The notes: a model not told the origin generated them from the sequence alone. Shown: positions 52,811 through 62,114, counted from the stretch's first letter. The stretch: DNA of 64,000 nt from Bradyrhizobium sp. LTSP849 (GCF_000938255.1 NZ_JYMR01000051.1:372001-436000); one strand, 5' to 3'. Numbers and translations are program-made.

Positions 52811-54061
52811 TCACGTAATGACCCCCACGATCGCGCCCATCAAACACGTCGTCAGAGTGCCCGACACGATTGACTTCAGTCCGAGCGCGTTGATCTCGTC
52901 GCGCCGATCCGGCGCCATCACGCCGAGGCCGCCGATCATGATGCCGAGGCTGGCGAAATTGGCGAAGCCGCACATCGCGTAGAGCATGATCAGGCGCGAG
53001 CGCGGATCGAGCGTACCCGGCGGCAGCTTTGAGAAGTCGACATAGGCGATCAGTTCGTTGAGCACGGTTTTCGTGCCCATCAGGCTGCCGGCCGTCACCG
53101 CCTGATCCCAGGGCAATCCCATCAGCCAGCACACCGGCGCCATCACCAGCCCGAGCAGCCGTTGCAGCGAGATCGCTGCGCCGCCGATATCAGGTAGAAG
53201 CCCGAGGATCGCGTTGACGAGATAGACCAGCGCCACCAGCACCAGCAACATGGCGACGATGTTGAGCAGCAGCTCGAGGCCTGCGCCGGTGCCCTTCACG
53301 ATCGCATCCATCGTGCTGGAGACCTCCATCTCCGGATCCTCCAGCGCGCCGCCGGTTCGCTTATCGCTGGTTTCCGGTACCATGATCAGGCTGACGAGGA
53401 TCGCCGCCGGCGCACCCAGCACCGACGCGATGACGAAGTGCGCGGCCGCGTCGGGAATCAGCGGGGCCAGCAACGTCGCGTAGAGCACCAGCACGGTGCC
53501 GGCGATGCCGGCCATGCCGCCGGTCATCACCAGAAACAATTCGCTTCGGGACATCTGCGCGAGGTAAGGCCGGACGAACAGCGGCGCCTCGACCATGCCG
53601 AGGAAGATGTTGGCGGCGGTCGAGAGCCCGACCGCGCCGCCGACGCCAAGCGTGCGTTCGAGCAGCCACGCCATGCCACGCACGATCGGCGGCAGCACAC
53701 GCCAATAGAACAGCAGCGTCGTCAGCACGCTCATGACCAGCACGATCGGCAGCGCCTGGAACGCCAGGATAAAATCGGCTCCCGGCACTTTCAGGTCGAA
53801 GGGCAGGGCACCGCCGCCGATATAACCGAACACGAAGGAGGAGCCGGCGCGCGAGGCCGCGGAGATCGCACCGACTGCGTCGTTGATGGCGCCGAAGGCG
53901 TGCGCGACGACGGGCACCTTCAGGAGAACGATCGCGGTGACGAAGGTCATGGCAAGGCCGATCGCCGCCTGGCGCAGCGAGACCGCGCGGCGATTCTCTG
54001 CCAACGCCCACGCGATCAGCAGCAATGCGAAAACGCCGAGTGCCGATTGCAGCCGCAGCAT
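52811..54061 (-). CDS. nupC: Concentrative nucleoside transporter (CNT/NupC family)
   Basis: 416 residues. Na+ or H+-coupled nucleoside uptake across the inner membrane. Ten or more membrane segments. Family motifs are FGYIGGGALPF, ALPIVLVMSVLTTLLFYW, GLSTAANIFLGMVEAPLFVRPYL (the N-I-F-L-G-x-x-E-A-P-L motif of the ligand site), LFLVMTGGMAGIAGTVL and GTKTVLNELIAYVDF. Substrate profile among nucleosides not predictable. Single gene, convergent with rhomboid, divergent from the MFS gene. Confidence 0.9.
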   Translation of the reverse strand: MLRLQSALGVFALLLIAWALAENRRAVSLRQAAIGLAMTFVTAIVLLKVPVVAHAFGAINDAVGAISAASRAGSSFVFGYIGGGALPFDLKVPGADFILAFQALPIVLVMSVLTTLLFYWRVLPPIVRGMAWLLERTLGVGGAVGLSTAANIFLGMVEAPLFVRPYLAQMSRSELFLVMTGGMAGIAGTVLVLYATLLAPLIPDAAAHFVIASVLGAPAAILVSLIMVPETSDKRTGGALEDPEMEVSSTMDAIVKGTGAGLELLLNIVAMLLVLVALVYLVNAILGLLPDIGGAAISLQRLLGLVMAPVCWLMGLPWDQAVTAGSLMGTKTVLNELIAYVDFSKLPPGTLDPRSRLIMLYAMCGFANFASLGIMIGGLGVMAPDRRDEINALGLKSIVSGTLTTCLMGAIVGVIT

Positions 54062-54222
54062 GATGTCCCCAAACCCTCAATGATTATGGCCGCGCGTGCG
54101 ATGCAAACGCAATGCCGGAAGACTGCGAGAGGTGTCCCGCTGTTGACAAGCACCTCTGCGTCAGCCACGCGGGGCGCATCGACATCAAGGGGGCGGATAG
54201 TCCAAGCGTGACCGAAGAGGCG

Positions 54223-55461
54223 ATGACGGAGCAGCCGATAGCAGCGAATCAGCCGGTCAGCGCCCGCGCGCTCCTCTCCCACCGTGCCTTCCTGTTCTTC
54301 CTGCTCTCGCGCAGTCTGTCGCGCTTTTCCAGCCAGATCGCGGCGGTCGCGATCGGCTGGCAGATCTACGACCTCACCGGCTCGGCCTTCGATCTCGGCA
54401 TGGTCGGCCTCGTGCAGTTCCTGCCCACAGCACTCCTGGTGTTCGTCGCCGGCCACGCCGCCGACCGTTTTGAGCGCAAGCGCGTGGTTCAGCTCTGCCA
54501 GCTCGTGGAGGCCGCGACCGCGCTCTATCTCGCCGTCATCACCTATCTCGGCGCGGTCAGCGAAGTGCAGATCTTTGTCGCGACCTTCGTGCTCGGCATT
54601 GCCGGCGCCTTCGAAAGCCCGACCACCGCGGCGCTCTTGCCGCTGATCGCGCCGCAGGGATCGCTCCAGCGCGCGACGGCGGTCGCGAGCGGTGCGGGGC
54701 AGGTCGCGACCATCACGGGCCCTGCGCTCGGCGGCTTCGCGTATGCGATCGCGCCGCATCTTGCCTATGCCGTGATGCTGGTGTTCTGGATCTTTGGCAT
54801 GATCCTGACCGGCTTCATCCAGCCGCGTCCGCAGGCGGTCGCCAAGGAGGGGACGGGCTCGGACAATATTTTTGCCGGCGTCCGCTTCATCCGGAGCAAT
54901 CCCGCGATCCTCGGCACCATTTCGCTCGACCTGTTCGCCGTGCTGTTCGGCGGCGTCACTGCGTTGTTGCCGATCTATGCCCGCGACATCCTCCAGACCG
55001 GCCCGATGGGGCTCGGGATCTTGCGTGCAGCGCCTGCTGTCGGCGCGCTGGCGATGACCATGGTGTTGGCGCGTCACGCCATCACGCGGCATGTCGGTAT
55101 GCGCATGTTTCAGGCGGTGATCGTGTTCGGCATCGCCACAATCGTGTTCGCGCTGTCGTCCTGGATGTGGCTGTCGGTGCTGTCGCTCGCCATTTTGGGC
55201 GCGGCCGATACGATCAGCGTCGTGATCCGCTTCTCGCTGGTGCAGCTTTCCACGCCCGACGAGATGCGCGGCCGCGTCGGCGCAGTCAACTTCCTCTTCA
55301 TCAATGCCTCGAACCAGCTCGGCCAGTTCGAAAGCGGCGTGGCCGCCGCGCTGTTCGGCGCGATGCCGGCCGCCGTGCTCGGCGGCGTCTGCACCGTCGC
55401 GGTGGCGCTGCTCTGGATGAAGCTGTTTCCAAGCCTGCGGCAGGTGGAAACCCTGGAGTAG
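54223..55461 (+). CDS. MFS transporter, DHA3-like exporter
   Basis: 412 residues from ATG 54223. Twelve-helix MFS: FLFFLLSRSLSRFSSQIAAVAIGWQIYDLTGSAFDLGMVGLVQFLPTALLVFVAGHAADRFERKRVV, where the A-D-R-F-x-R-K loop is the DHA3/enterobactin-exporter-like signature. It probably exports a drug or siderophore-like compound. The start is uncertain: a GTG at 54208 with a purine stretch upstream would add five residues, and longer frames exist. Divergent from nupC. No regulator beside it. Confidence 0.8.
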   Translation: MTEQPIAANQPVSARALLSHRAFLFFLLSRSLSRFSSQIAAVAIGWQIYDLTGSAFDLGMVGLVQFLPTALLVFVAGHAADRFERKRVVQLCQLVEAATALYLAVITYLGAVSEVQIFVATFVLGIAGAFESPTTAALLPLIAPQGSLQRATAVASGAGQVATITGPALGGFAYAIAPHLAYAVMLVFWIFGMILTGFIQPRPQAVAKEGTGSDNIFAGVRFIRSNPAILGTISLDLFAVLFGGVTALLPIYARDILQTGPMGLGILRAAPAVGALAMTMVLARHAITRHVGMRMFQAVIVFGIATIVFALSSWMWLSVLSLAILGAADTISVVIRFSLVQLSTPDEMRGRVGAVNFLFINASNQLGQFESGVAAALFGAMPAAVLGGVCTVAVALLWMKLFPSLRQVETLE

Positions 55462-55479
55462 GGAGCTCGCTCTCTCTCC

Positions 55480-55559
55480 CGTCATTGCGAGCGCAGCGAA
55501 GCAATCCAGAATTCCACCGCGGAAAGACCCTGGATTGCTTCGCTGCGCTCGCAATGACG
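55480..55559. repeat. Palindromic intergenic repeat, CGTCATTGCGAGCGCAG family (copy 1)
   Basis: Left arm 55480-55509 (starting CGTCATTGCGAGCGCAG and ending AATCCAG) and right arm 55530-55559 are perfect 30-base complements around a 20-base loop. It begins 18 bases after the MFS stop. A degenerate copy of the same family is at 62650-62736. Confidence 0.92.
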
Positions 55560-55665
55560 ATTGTTGAAGCAGCTCGTGGACTTACCTCGCGTCACCCCGG
55601 CGGCCGAGCAGCAGTAAGCGCCTCTTGACGCCTACTGTGCATGGGGTTGTTTTTCAGTTTTTAGT

Positions 55666-56424
55666 TCAGCCCCGTCCGACGAACGGCATCTTGCTCGCCA
55701 TCACCGTCATGGTCAGCACGTTGGCATCGAGCGGCAGGCCGGCCATGTAGGCGACGGCATCGCCGACCGCCTTGGCGTCCATGCGCGGCTCCTGCTTCAT
55801 GGTGCCGTCGGGCTGCATCACACCGGGGCCCGCGACCATGCGGTCGGTCATCGGCGTTGCGGCATTTCCGATATCGACCTGGCCGACTGCGATGTCGTAC
55901 ATGCGGCCGTCAAGATTGCTCGCCTTGGTCAGGCCCGTGATGGCGTGCTTGGTCGAGGTGTAGGCGGCCGAGAACGGCCGCGGCGCATGCGCGGAGATCG
56001 AACCGTTGTTGATGATGCGGCCGCCGCGCGGGGTCTGGTCCTTCATGATGCGGAAGGCGTGCTGGGTGCACAGGAACGGGCCGGTGAGGTTGGTGTTCAC
56101 CACCGCCTGCCATTGCTCGAGGCTGAGGTCCTCGAAGTTCACTGGCGGGGCACCCATGCCGGCATTGTTGAAGAGCACATCAAGCCGGCCGTAGGTCTGC
56201 GCCACCTTGGCGAACAATGCTGCAATCGAGTCCGGCTTGGTCATGTCAGCCGTGACACACAGGCTCTTACCGGCCGGACCGAGCTTGGCGGTCTCCTCGA
56301 GCATGTCGAGCCGGCGGCCTGCGAGCACCACGGTGAAGCCGGTGTTCATCAGCGCCAGTGCGGCGGCGCGTCCGACTCCGGTGCCGGCGCCCGTCACCAC
56401 TGCGATCTTCTTTGCTTCACTCAT
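55666..56424 (-). CDS. Short-chain dehydrogenase/reductase
   Basis: 252 residues. Classical SDR with cofactor loop VVTGAGTGVGRAAALAL (TGxxxGxG), NNAG at about 90, a catalytic Ser (NNGSISAHAPRP), and YTSTKHA (Tyr, Lys) in the order N-S-Y-K. NAD or NADP preference is not certain. The substrate is unknown. It is 26 bases downstream of the Anbu gene on the same strand and could be the last gene of that operon, although SDRs are not standard members. Confidence 0.87.
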   Translation of the reverse strand: MSEAKKIAVVTGAGTGVGRAAALALMNTGFTVVLAGRRLDMLEETAKLGPAGKSLCVTADMTKPDSIAALFAKVAQTYGRLDVLFNNAGMGAPPVNFEDLSLEQWQAVVNTNLTGPFLCTQHAFRIMKDQTPRGGRIINNGSISAHAPRPFSAAYTSTKHAITGLTKASNLDGRMYDIAVGQVDIGNAATPMTDRMVAGPGVMQPDGTMKQEPRMDAKAVGDAVAYMAGLPLDANVLTMTVMASKMPFVGRG

Positions 56425-56450
56425 CGTTTCCTGCCTTTTCTCTTAAGCTG

Positions 56451-57209
56451 TCAGGTTTTGGGTTCTTTTTCGTTCTTGTAGGGCGGCCGCGGAATGTTCT
56501 GATGCGCGGCGCGTAAGGCCGCCGACCAGCGCGAGCGCAAATCGTGGAAGTAGGGCTCGCCCGCCTCGATGCGATGGTTGAGATCGGCATCGCAGGCATC
56601 GGCCCGCACCACCAGCACGTCGATCGGCAGGCCGACGCCGAGATTGGAGCGCATGGTCGAATCCATCGAGATCAGGCCGGTCTTCAGCGCCTCGTAGAGT
56701 TCGACGTCGTAATGCATGGCGCGGTCGAGCACCGGCTTGCCGTATTTGTGCTCGCCGATCTGAAGGTACGGCGTGTCGGTGGTGCACTCGATGAAATTGC
56801 CTGCCGTGTAGACCATGAACAGGCGCATGCGGGCGCCCTTGATCTGGCCGCCGAACAGGAAGGAGACGTCGAACGAGACGTCCTCGGATTTCAGCGCCGG
56901 GCCTTCGGTGGCGTGCACCGCCCGGATCGCCCGGCCGATGCGCTGGGCCGCCTGGAACATGGTCGGCGCGTTCATCAGCGTCTCGATGTCGCCAGTGGTC
57001 GGATCTTCCAGACCCTCGGTGAGGGTGGACAGCACGGACTGGCTGATGGCGAGGTTGCCGGCGCTGGCGATCGCCATGATGCGGTCGCCGGGCTTGTTGA
57101 AGATGTGCAGCTTGCGGAAGGTCGAGACGTTGTCGAGGCCGGCATTGGTGCGGGTGTCGGCGATCATGACGAGCCCGTCCCGAACCAGGATTCCGCAACA
57201 ATAGGTCAT
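56451..57209 (-). CDS. Anbu peptidase (ancestral proteasome beta-subunit homologue)
   Basis: 252 residues. Proteasome-type N-terminal nucleophile hydrolase: MTYCCGILVRDGLVMIADTRTNAGLDNVSTFRKLHIF is the Anbu start, with Thr 2 the catalytic residue after Met removal, and DTRTNAG conserved; Lys 33 position is filled by the K of FRKLH. Anbu forms open helical, lock-washer-like rings, not stacked 28-mers. Its neighbours (permuted ATP-grasp, alpha-E, transglutaminase) are those reported for Anbu. It is 115 bases beyond the AhpD-like gene and 26 before an SDR. Native peptidase substrate unknown. Confidence 0.9.
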   Translation of the reverse strand: MTYCCGILVRDGLVMIADTRTNAGLDNVSTFRKLHIFNKPGDRIMAIASAGNLAISQSVLSTLTEGLEDPTTGDIETLMNAPTMFQAAQRIGRAIRAVHATEGPALKSEDVSFDVSFLFGGQIKGARMRLFMVYTAGNFIECTTDTPYLQIGEHKYGKPVLDRAMHYDVELYEALKTGLISMDSTMRSNLGVGLPIDVLVVRADACDADLNHRIEAGEPYFHDLRSRWSAALRAAHQNIPRPPYKNEKEPKT

Positions 57210-57324
57210 TTCCAGTCCCCGAACGCGAGCGCTTTTATCGGCGCCAAACTAGTAGCCAATTTCGGGGGCGCATGAAACCCCCTGTTCCCTGCGGGCGCCG
57301 TGCACTGAGGAGCAAAAGCCTATC

Positions 57325-57732
57325 TTATTCAGGGCCATCGACGAGAAACGCCGCATCGACGGGGACGCCCAGCGCCGTGACCAGCCGGTTCGTCTCCGCG
57401 GCCATGCCGACGATGGCGAGCATCTCGCCATATTCGGCCTCGGTCATGCCCTTGGCCCGTGCGGCGGCGGTGTGCGAATGGATGCAGTAATTGCAGCCAT
57501 GCGCCACCGAAACCGCGACATAGAGCATTTCCTTGATCTTGGGATCGAGCGCGCCTGGCGCCATCACCTCCTTGATGCTCTCCCAGGTCCGCCGCAGCGT
57601 CTTCGGATCATGCGCCAGTGCGCGCCAGAAATTGTTGACGAAATCCGACTGCCGCGTTTTGCGGATGTCGTCGAAGACGGCGCGCGCCTCGCTGGAGAGC
57701 TCATCGTCCGAAAGCAGCTTTACGGTCGCCAT
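57325..57732 (-). CDS. AhpD/carboxymuconolactone-decarboxylase-like protein
   Basis: 135 residues from ATG 57732. An all-helical AhpD-like fold with redox motif C80-x-x-C83 and His 87 in AHGCNYCIHSHTAAARAKGM, which points to peroxidase or thiol activity, unlike PcaC in this window. It lies between the transglutaminase and Anbu genes on the same strand (gaps 98 and 115), inside the Anbu operon. That might mean oxidative-stress coupling with peptide turnover; not demonstrated. Confidence 0.82.
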   Translation of the reverse strand: MATVKLLSDDELSSEARAVFDDIRKTRQSDFVNNFWRALAHDPKTLRRTWESIKEVMAPGALDPKIKEMLYVAVSVAHGCNYCIHSHTAAARAKGMTEAEYGEMLAIVGMAAETNRLVTALGVPVDAAFLVDGPE

Positions 57733-57830
57733 GGGGTGCCTCGCAGGGTCTGATCTGATCCTGCGAATGTAGCACGGCTCAGGCGGTCGGTCGGCCACGC
57801 CGCTTGGCGAGATGGGGCTGTGCGCCTAGT

Positions 57831-58679
57831 CTAGCTCTGCCGCTGAGATTGCGACTGCGATTGGCCGCCACGGCCGGCCTGCTCGACCTTGACCGCGACC
57901 GACAGCGTTTCCGCGCCACCGCCATAGCGAGTGCCGCGCACGGGGGCTGCGCCGAGATAATCGAGCCCGATCGCGACGCGGACGTGGGCATCGGTGGTGC
58001 AAATGCTGTTGGCGGGATCGAAGCCGACCCAGCCGAGACCGTCGACGTAAGCCTCCGCCCAGGCATGGCCGGCGTCCTGATGCACCGTGCCGTCGGAGCG
58101 CAAAAAATGGCCGGAGACGAAGCGCGCCGGCACGCCGCCGGTGCGGGCGCAGGCGATGAAGATATGCGCGTAGTCCTGGCAGACGCCGCGCTTGAGCGTG
58201 AACGCTTCGGCAGCCGACGTGCCGCTGTTGGTCGGGTCCTCGTCGAAGGTCATGTGCTCGCTGATCTGCGTCATCAGCGTGTGCAGGAAGCCGAGCGTGT
58301 CGCTCTCGGCCTCGCTGCGCAACTGGCGTGTGACCGCCGCCATCGCGGGATTGACCTCGGTCAATTCGGTCGTGCGCAGGAACATGCCGGCCGGAAAGCG
58401 CTCGTCGGCACCGCGCAGCACGCCGCCGGTGTCATGGGTCTCGATCAGGCCCTCGGCGGTGATCTTGATGTCGCCGACGGGTCCACAGGACAGCACGTGG
58501 GTGACGTTGCCGAAGGCGTCCTCATGGGTGTCGAGCTTGGTGTCGGTCGAGACGTCGATCTGCCATTCCGCCACATATTGTCCGTCATGGCTGCACGGCG
58601 TCATGCGCAGGATCTGGATCACGCTGGTGGCCTGCGGCTCGTAGCGATAGGTCGTGATGTGCTGGATTCGCAGGCGCAT
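57831..58679 (-). CDS. Transglutaminase-like cysteine peptidase
   Basis: 282 residues from ATG 58679. The N-terminal beta domain (RLRIQHITTYRYEPQATSVIQILRMTP) is diagnostic of the COG1305 group with ATP-grasp/alpha-E partners. The catalytic triad is visible: Cys in KRGVCQDYAHIF, His in DAGHAWAEAYV and Asp in VGFDPANS. The short Gln/Ser/Arg-rich end (SQSQSQRQS) is unusual. It is the third gene of the Anbu operon and probably acts as a peptidase or amide-forming enzyme on a peptide made by the operon. Confidence 0.88.
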   Translation of the reverse strand: MRLRIQHITTYRYEPQATSVIQILRMTPCSHDGQYVAEWQIDVSTDTKLDTHEDAFGNVTHVLSCGPVGDIKITAEGLIETHDTGGVLRGADERFPAGMFLRTTELTEVNPAMAAVTRQLRSEAESDTLGFLHTLMTQISEHMTFDEDPTNSGTSAAEAFTLKRGVCQDYAHIFIACARTGGVPARFVSGHFLRSDGTVHQDAGHAWAEAYVDGLGWVGFDPANSICTTDAHVRVAIGLDYLGAAPVRGTRYGGGAETLSVAVKVEQAGRGGQSQSQSQRQS

Positions 58680-58700
58680 GGTGAACCGTTGTTCTGGCGA

Positions 58701-58740
58701 CGTCATTCCGGGTTCGCCCTGCGGGCGCCCGGGAATGACG
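58701..58740. repeat. Palindromic repeat inside the Anbu operon, CGTCATTCCGGG family (copy 3)
   Basis: CGTCATTCC at 58701-58709 pairs with GGAATGACG at 58732-58740, with an inner GCCC-GGGC pair. It occupies most of the 67-base gap between the alpha-E and transglutaminase genes. Confidence 0.82.
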
Positions 58741-58746
58741 GCAGTA

Positions 58747-59691
58747 TCAGATCAAATACTGCTTTGTGATGATTTCGCCCAGCCTGGAATTGTCTGCGAT
58801 GAATTCCTGAATGAATTCATGGACGCCATGCTGGAAAATGTCGTTCATATTCGAGTGTTCGAGCCGGTTGCGGATGCCGCGGGCGTGGCGCTGGGCCGGG
58901 CCCTGGCGGCCATAGGCGACGCCGATCTGGTCGAGATTGCGCGTTAGATTGTCGTAGCAGCTCGCCAGCGAGCGCGGCAGCGTCCCGTTGAGAATGAGCA
59001 GATCCGCGACCAGCCACGGCTTCAGCGTCTCGCGGTAGACCCAGTGATAGGCCGTCAGCGCCGAGACCGAGCGCAGGATCGAGCTCCACTGATAGAAGTC
59101 GAGCGGGCCGCCGACATGCTCCTCCTCGGGCAGCAGCACGTGGTACTTCACGTCGAGAATGCGCGCGGTGTTGTCGGCACGCTCCAGATGCAGGCCGAGG
59201 CGCGAGAACCAGTAGGCGTCGTTGCGCAGCATGGTCCGGTAGGCCGAACCGTCGAAACGCAGCGAGGTCTCCTGCACGAAGCGCAGGAACTTTGCGAGAT
59301 CCTCGCGCGTCGAGGTGCCCTTGTTCCAGACTTCCTGCAATTCGATCCAGGCCGAGTTGATGGTGTCCCACATCTCGCTGGTCAGCGCGGTGCGCACCGA
59401 GCGTGAGTTCAGCCGCGCCGCCTCGATGCAGTTCCTGATCGAGGACGGATTGTTCGCCGAGAAGGAGAGGTAGTCGACGACGTTATGCTCGTTGGCTTCT
59501 TCATATTGCTGATAGAAGCTCGCGGCGACACCGGCGGTGAGCAGCGCCGAATCCCATTCATTGGTCTTGCCGATATAGGCAGCCGGAAGCGCGGTGACGC
59601 GTAGCGTTGCGTCGATGGTGCGCGCGAGATATTCGGCCCGTTCGACGTAGCGGGCGAGCCAGTAGAGGTTTTCGGCGGTACGCGACAGCAT
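58747..59691 (-). CDS. Alpha-E domain protein
   Basis: 314 residues, fully the alpha-E family. It is an all-helical protein with MLSRTAENLYWLARYVERAEYLARTIDATLR at the start (the family signature) and HLERADNTARILDVKYHVL in the middle. Known only by its partnership with permuted ATP-grasp and transglutaminase proteins. It starts four bases after the ATP-grasp stop, so the two are translationally coupled. Reaction unknown; a role in peptide synthesis has been proposed on genomic grounds. Confidence 0.9.
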   Translation of the reverse strand: MLSRTAENLYWLARYVERAEYLARTIDATLRVTALPAAYIGKTNEWDSALLTAGVAASFYQQYEEANEHNVVDYLSFSANNPSSIRNCIEAARLNSRSVRTALTSEMWDTINSAWIELQEVWNKGTSTREDLAKFLRFVQETSLRFDGSAYRTMLRNDAYWFSRLGLHLERADNTARILDVKYHVLLPEEEHVGGPLDFYQWSSILRSVSALTAYHWVYRETLKPWLVADLLILNGTLPRSLASCYDNLTRNLDQIGVAYGRQGPAQRHARGIRNRLEHSNMNDIFQHGVHEFIQEFIADNSRLGEIITKQYLI

Positions 59692-59695
59692 CTCT

Positions 59696-61114
59696 CTACT
59701 CGTCCAAAATCCAGGTGTCTTTGGTGCCGCCGCCCTGGCTCGAATTCACCACCAGGGAGCCTTCCTTGAGAGCAACACGTGTCAGCCCACCGGGCACGAT
59801 CGTGGTGCTCTTGCTGCCCGTGAGCACGAAGGGCCGCAGGTCGACATGGCGCGGCGCGAGGCCACTTGCGGTGCAGGTCGGGCAGGTCGAGAGTGCCAGC
59901 GTGGGCTGCGCGATAAAGCCTTCCGGCTCGCGCTTGAGCTTCTCGCGGAAGGCTTCGATCGTCGCTTTGGTCGCGGCGGGACCGATCAGCATGCCGTAGC
60001 CGCCGGAGCCGTGCACTTCCTTCACGACGAGGTCGCCGAGATTGTCCAGTACGTAAGCCAGATCCTTCGGCTCGCGGCAGCGCCAGGTCTGAACGTTCTT
60101 CAGGATCGGCTCCTCGCCGAGGTAGAATTTCACGATCTCCGGCATGTAGGAGTAGATCGCCTTGTCGTCGGCGATGCCGGTGCCGACGGCGTTGGCCAGC
60201 GTGATGTTGCCGGCCGCATAGGCCGACATCAGCCCGGGCACGCCGAGCGCCGAGTCGGGCCGGAAGGTGAGGGGATCGAGGTAATCGTCGTCGACGCGGC
60301 GGTAGATCACATCGACCCGCTTCACCCCTTCCGTCGTGCGCATGAACACTTCGTTGTTCTTGACGATGAGGTCGCGGCCCTCGACCAGTTCGATGCCAAG
60401 CTTGTCGGCGAGGAAGGAGTGCTCGTAATAGGCCGAGTTGTAGACGCCGGGGGTCAGCAGCGCGACCGTCGGCTCGCCGGAGGCACCTTGCGGCGCCACC
60501 GAGCGCAGCGCGGAGAGCAGCTCGTCCGGATAGCGCTCGACCGGCGCCACCCTGTGGCGGGCGAACAGATCCGGAAACAGCCGCATCATGATCTCGCGGT
60601 TTTCCAGCATGTAGGACACGCCCGACGGCGTGCGCGCATTGTCCTCCAGCACGATGAAGTCGTTGGCATCGACCCTGATGATATCAATGCCGGCGATGTG
60701 CACGTAGATGTCGTGCGGCACCTGCTGGCCGTTCATCTCGGGCCGGAACACCGGGTTCTGGAAGATCAGGTCGTCGGGTACGATCTCGGCGCGGAGGATA
60801 TCTCGGCCGTGATAGATGTCGCGCAGGAACATGTTGAGTGCGCGCACGCGCTGCTTCAGCCCCTTCTCCAGCAGCGCCCACTCCTTGCCCGACATGATCC
60901 GCGGGATCACGTCGAAGGGGATCAGGCGCTCGGTGGATTCGGAATCGCCATAGACGGCAAAGGTGATGCCGATCCGGCGGAACAGGAGCTCGGCTTCCTG
61001 GCGGCGATATTCGAGCGCCTCGGGAGGCGTCTCCTTGAGCCAGCGCGCCAGCTCCTGATAGGCGGGGCGAAGGTCCCCACCCGGAATGTTCATTTCATCA
61101 AACGCGACTGCCAT
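59696..61114 (-). CDS. Circularly permuted ATP-grasp protein
   Basis: 472 residues. Circularly permuted ATP-grasp (COG2308) with MNIPGGDLRPAYQELARWLKETPPEALEYRRQEAELLFRRIGITFAVYGD at the start and motifs YHGRDILRAEIVPDDLIFQN, FIVLEDNARTPSGVSYMLENR, and VVKEVHGSGGYGMLIGPAA (nucleotide-binding loop). The enzyme class ligates carboxylates to amines with ATP. It is the first gene of the Anbu operon, whose 225-base upstream region holds the promoter. The product is not known. Confidence 0.9.
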   Translation of the reverse strand: MAVAFDEMNIPGGDLRPAYQELARWLKETPPEALEYRRQEAELLFRRIGITFAVYGDSESTERLIPFDVIPRIMSGKEWALLEKGLKQRVRALNMFLRDIYHGRDILRAEIVPDDLIFQNPVFRPEMNGQQVPHDIYVHIAGIDIIRVDANDFIVLEDNARTPSGVSYMLENREIMMRLFPDLFARHRVAPVERYPDELLSALRSVAPQGASGEPTVALLTPGVYNSAYYEHSFLADKLGIELVEGRDLIVKNNEVFMRTTEGVKRVDVIYRRVDDDYLDPLTFRPDSALGVPGLMSAYAAGNITLANAVGTGIADDKAIYSYMPEIVKFYLGEEPILKNVQTWRCREPKDLAYVLDNLGDLVVKEVHGSGGYGMLIGPAATKATIEAFREKLKREPEGFIAQPTLALSTCPTCTASGLAPRHVDLRPFVLTGSKSTTIVPGGLTRVALKEGSLVVNSSQGGGTKDTWILDE

Positions 61115-61339
61115 AGATCCCGACTTGTTTCCCTGGCCATGCGGCGAGAGTGCATGACTTTCTTAGGTGGTAGCAAGGGGCGGGCCAGCGCGATAAGCAT
61201 GGACTTGAGATATTTGCCGGGGATGGGCCGAGGGCTTGCCTGAAAAAATGGCTGAGGACTGCTTATTTCGGCAGCAAAACCGCGTGACTTCAACGCGTTA
61301 CCCCGGCAAATTCGGCGGGAAAGGTGAGGGACGTAAGTT

Positions 61340-62077
61340 ATGAGCGAGATCGTCACGGCGGGCATTCTGGTCATCGGGGATGAAATCCTGTCCGGCCGGA
61401 CCAAGGACAAGAATATCGGCTTCATCGCCGAATACCTGACCAATATCGGCATCGACCTGAAGGAAGTCCGGGTCGTCTCCGACGACGAGGACGACATCAT
61501 CGCCGCCTTGAACGCACTGCGGCATCGTTACAATTACGTCTTCACCACCGGCGGCATCGGCCCGACTCATGACGACATTACCGCTGACAGCGTGGCCAAG
61601 GCGTTCGGGGTCGGCATCGACCACCACCCGGAGGTGGTTGCCCGTTTCCGCGAGCGCTGGAGCGAGCAGGATCTCAACGAGGCCCGCCTGCGGATGGCCC
61701 GCATCCCCGACGGCGCCGAGCTGATCCAGAGCGCGACCATTTTGGCCCCCGGCTTCAAGATCGGCAATGTCATCGTGATGGCGGGCGTGCCGTCGATCAT
61801 GCAGGCGATGATGGACATCGTCTCGCCCAAGCTGAAATCCGGCGTTCGCATGCTGTCCGAATCGGTCCGCGCCAATGCGCGGGAGGGCGACATCGGCAGT
61901 CCGCTGCGGACGATTGCCGCCGACCACCCCGACACCATCATCGGCAGCTATCCCTTCATGGACGAGGACTCGAAGCCGAACACCAATCTGGTGGTGCGCT
62001 CGCGCGACGCGGACAAGCTCGCGGCCGCGATGGCGGCGGTGAAGGAAATGCTGGCAGGATTGAACATCACCCGGTAG
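61340..62077 (+). CDS. CinA-like MoCF/MoaB-domain protein
   Basis: 245 residues. It matches the N-terminal molybdopterin-binding-like half of CinA: GILVIGDEILSGRTKDKNIGFIAEYL, VSDDEDDIIAAL, and VFTTGGIGPTHDDITADSVAKAFG. The C-terminal deamidase domain of full-length CinA is absent. Family members include ADP-ribose or nucleotide pyrophosphatases (COG1058). RBS is weak; the gene faces away from the Anbu operon and is 38 bases before the phosphoribosyltransferase gene, with which it may be co-transcribed. Confidence 0.86.
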   Translation: MSEIVTAGILVIGDEILSGRTKDKNIGFIAEYLTNIGIDLKEVRVVSDDEDDIIAALNALRHRYNYVFTTGGIGPTHDDITADSVAKAFGVGIDHHPEVVARFRERWSEQDLNEARLRMARIPDGAELIQSATILAPGFKIGNVIVMAGVPSIMQAMMDIVSPKLKSGVRMLSESVRANAREGDIGSPLRTIAADHPDTIIGSYPFMDEDSKPNTNLVVRSRDADKLAAAMAAVKEMLAGLNITR

Positions 62078-62114
62078 CAGGAAGCTGCCGGCAGACGAAT
62101 GGCGGGAGACGATA

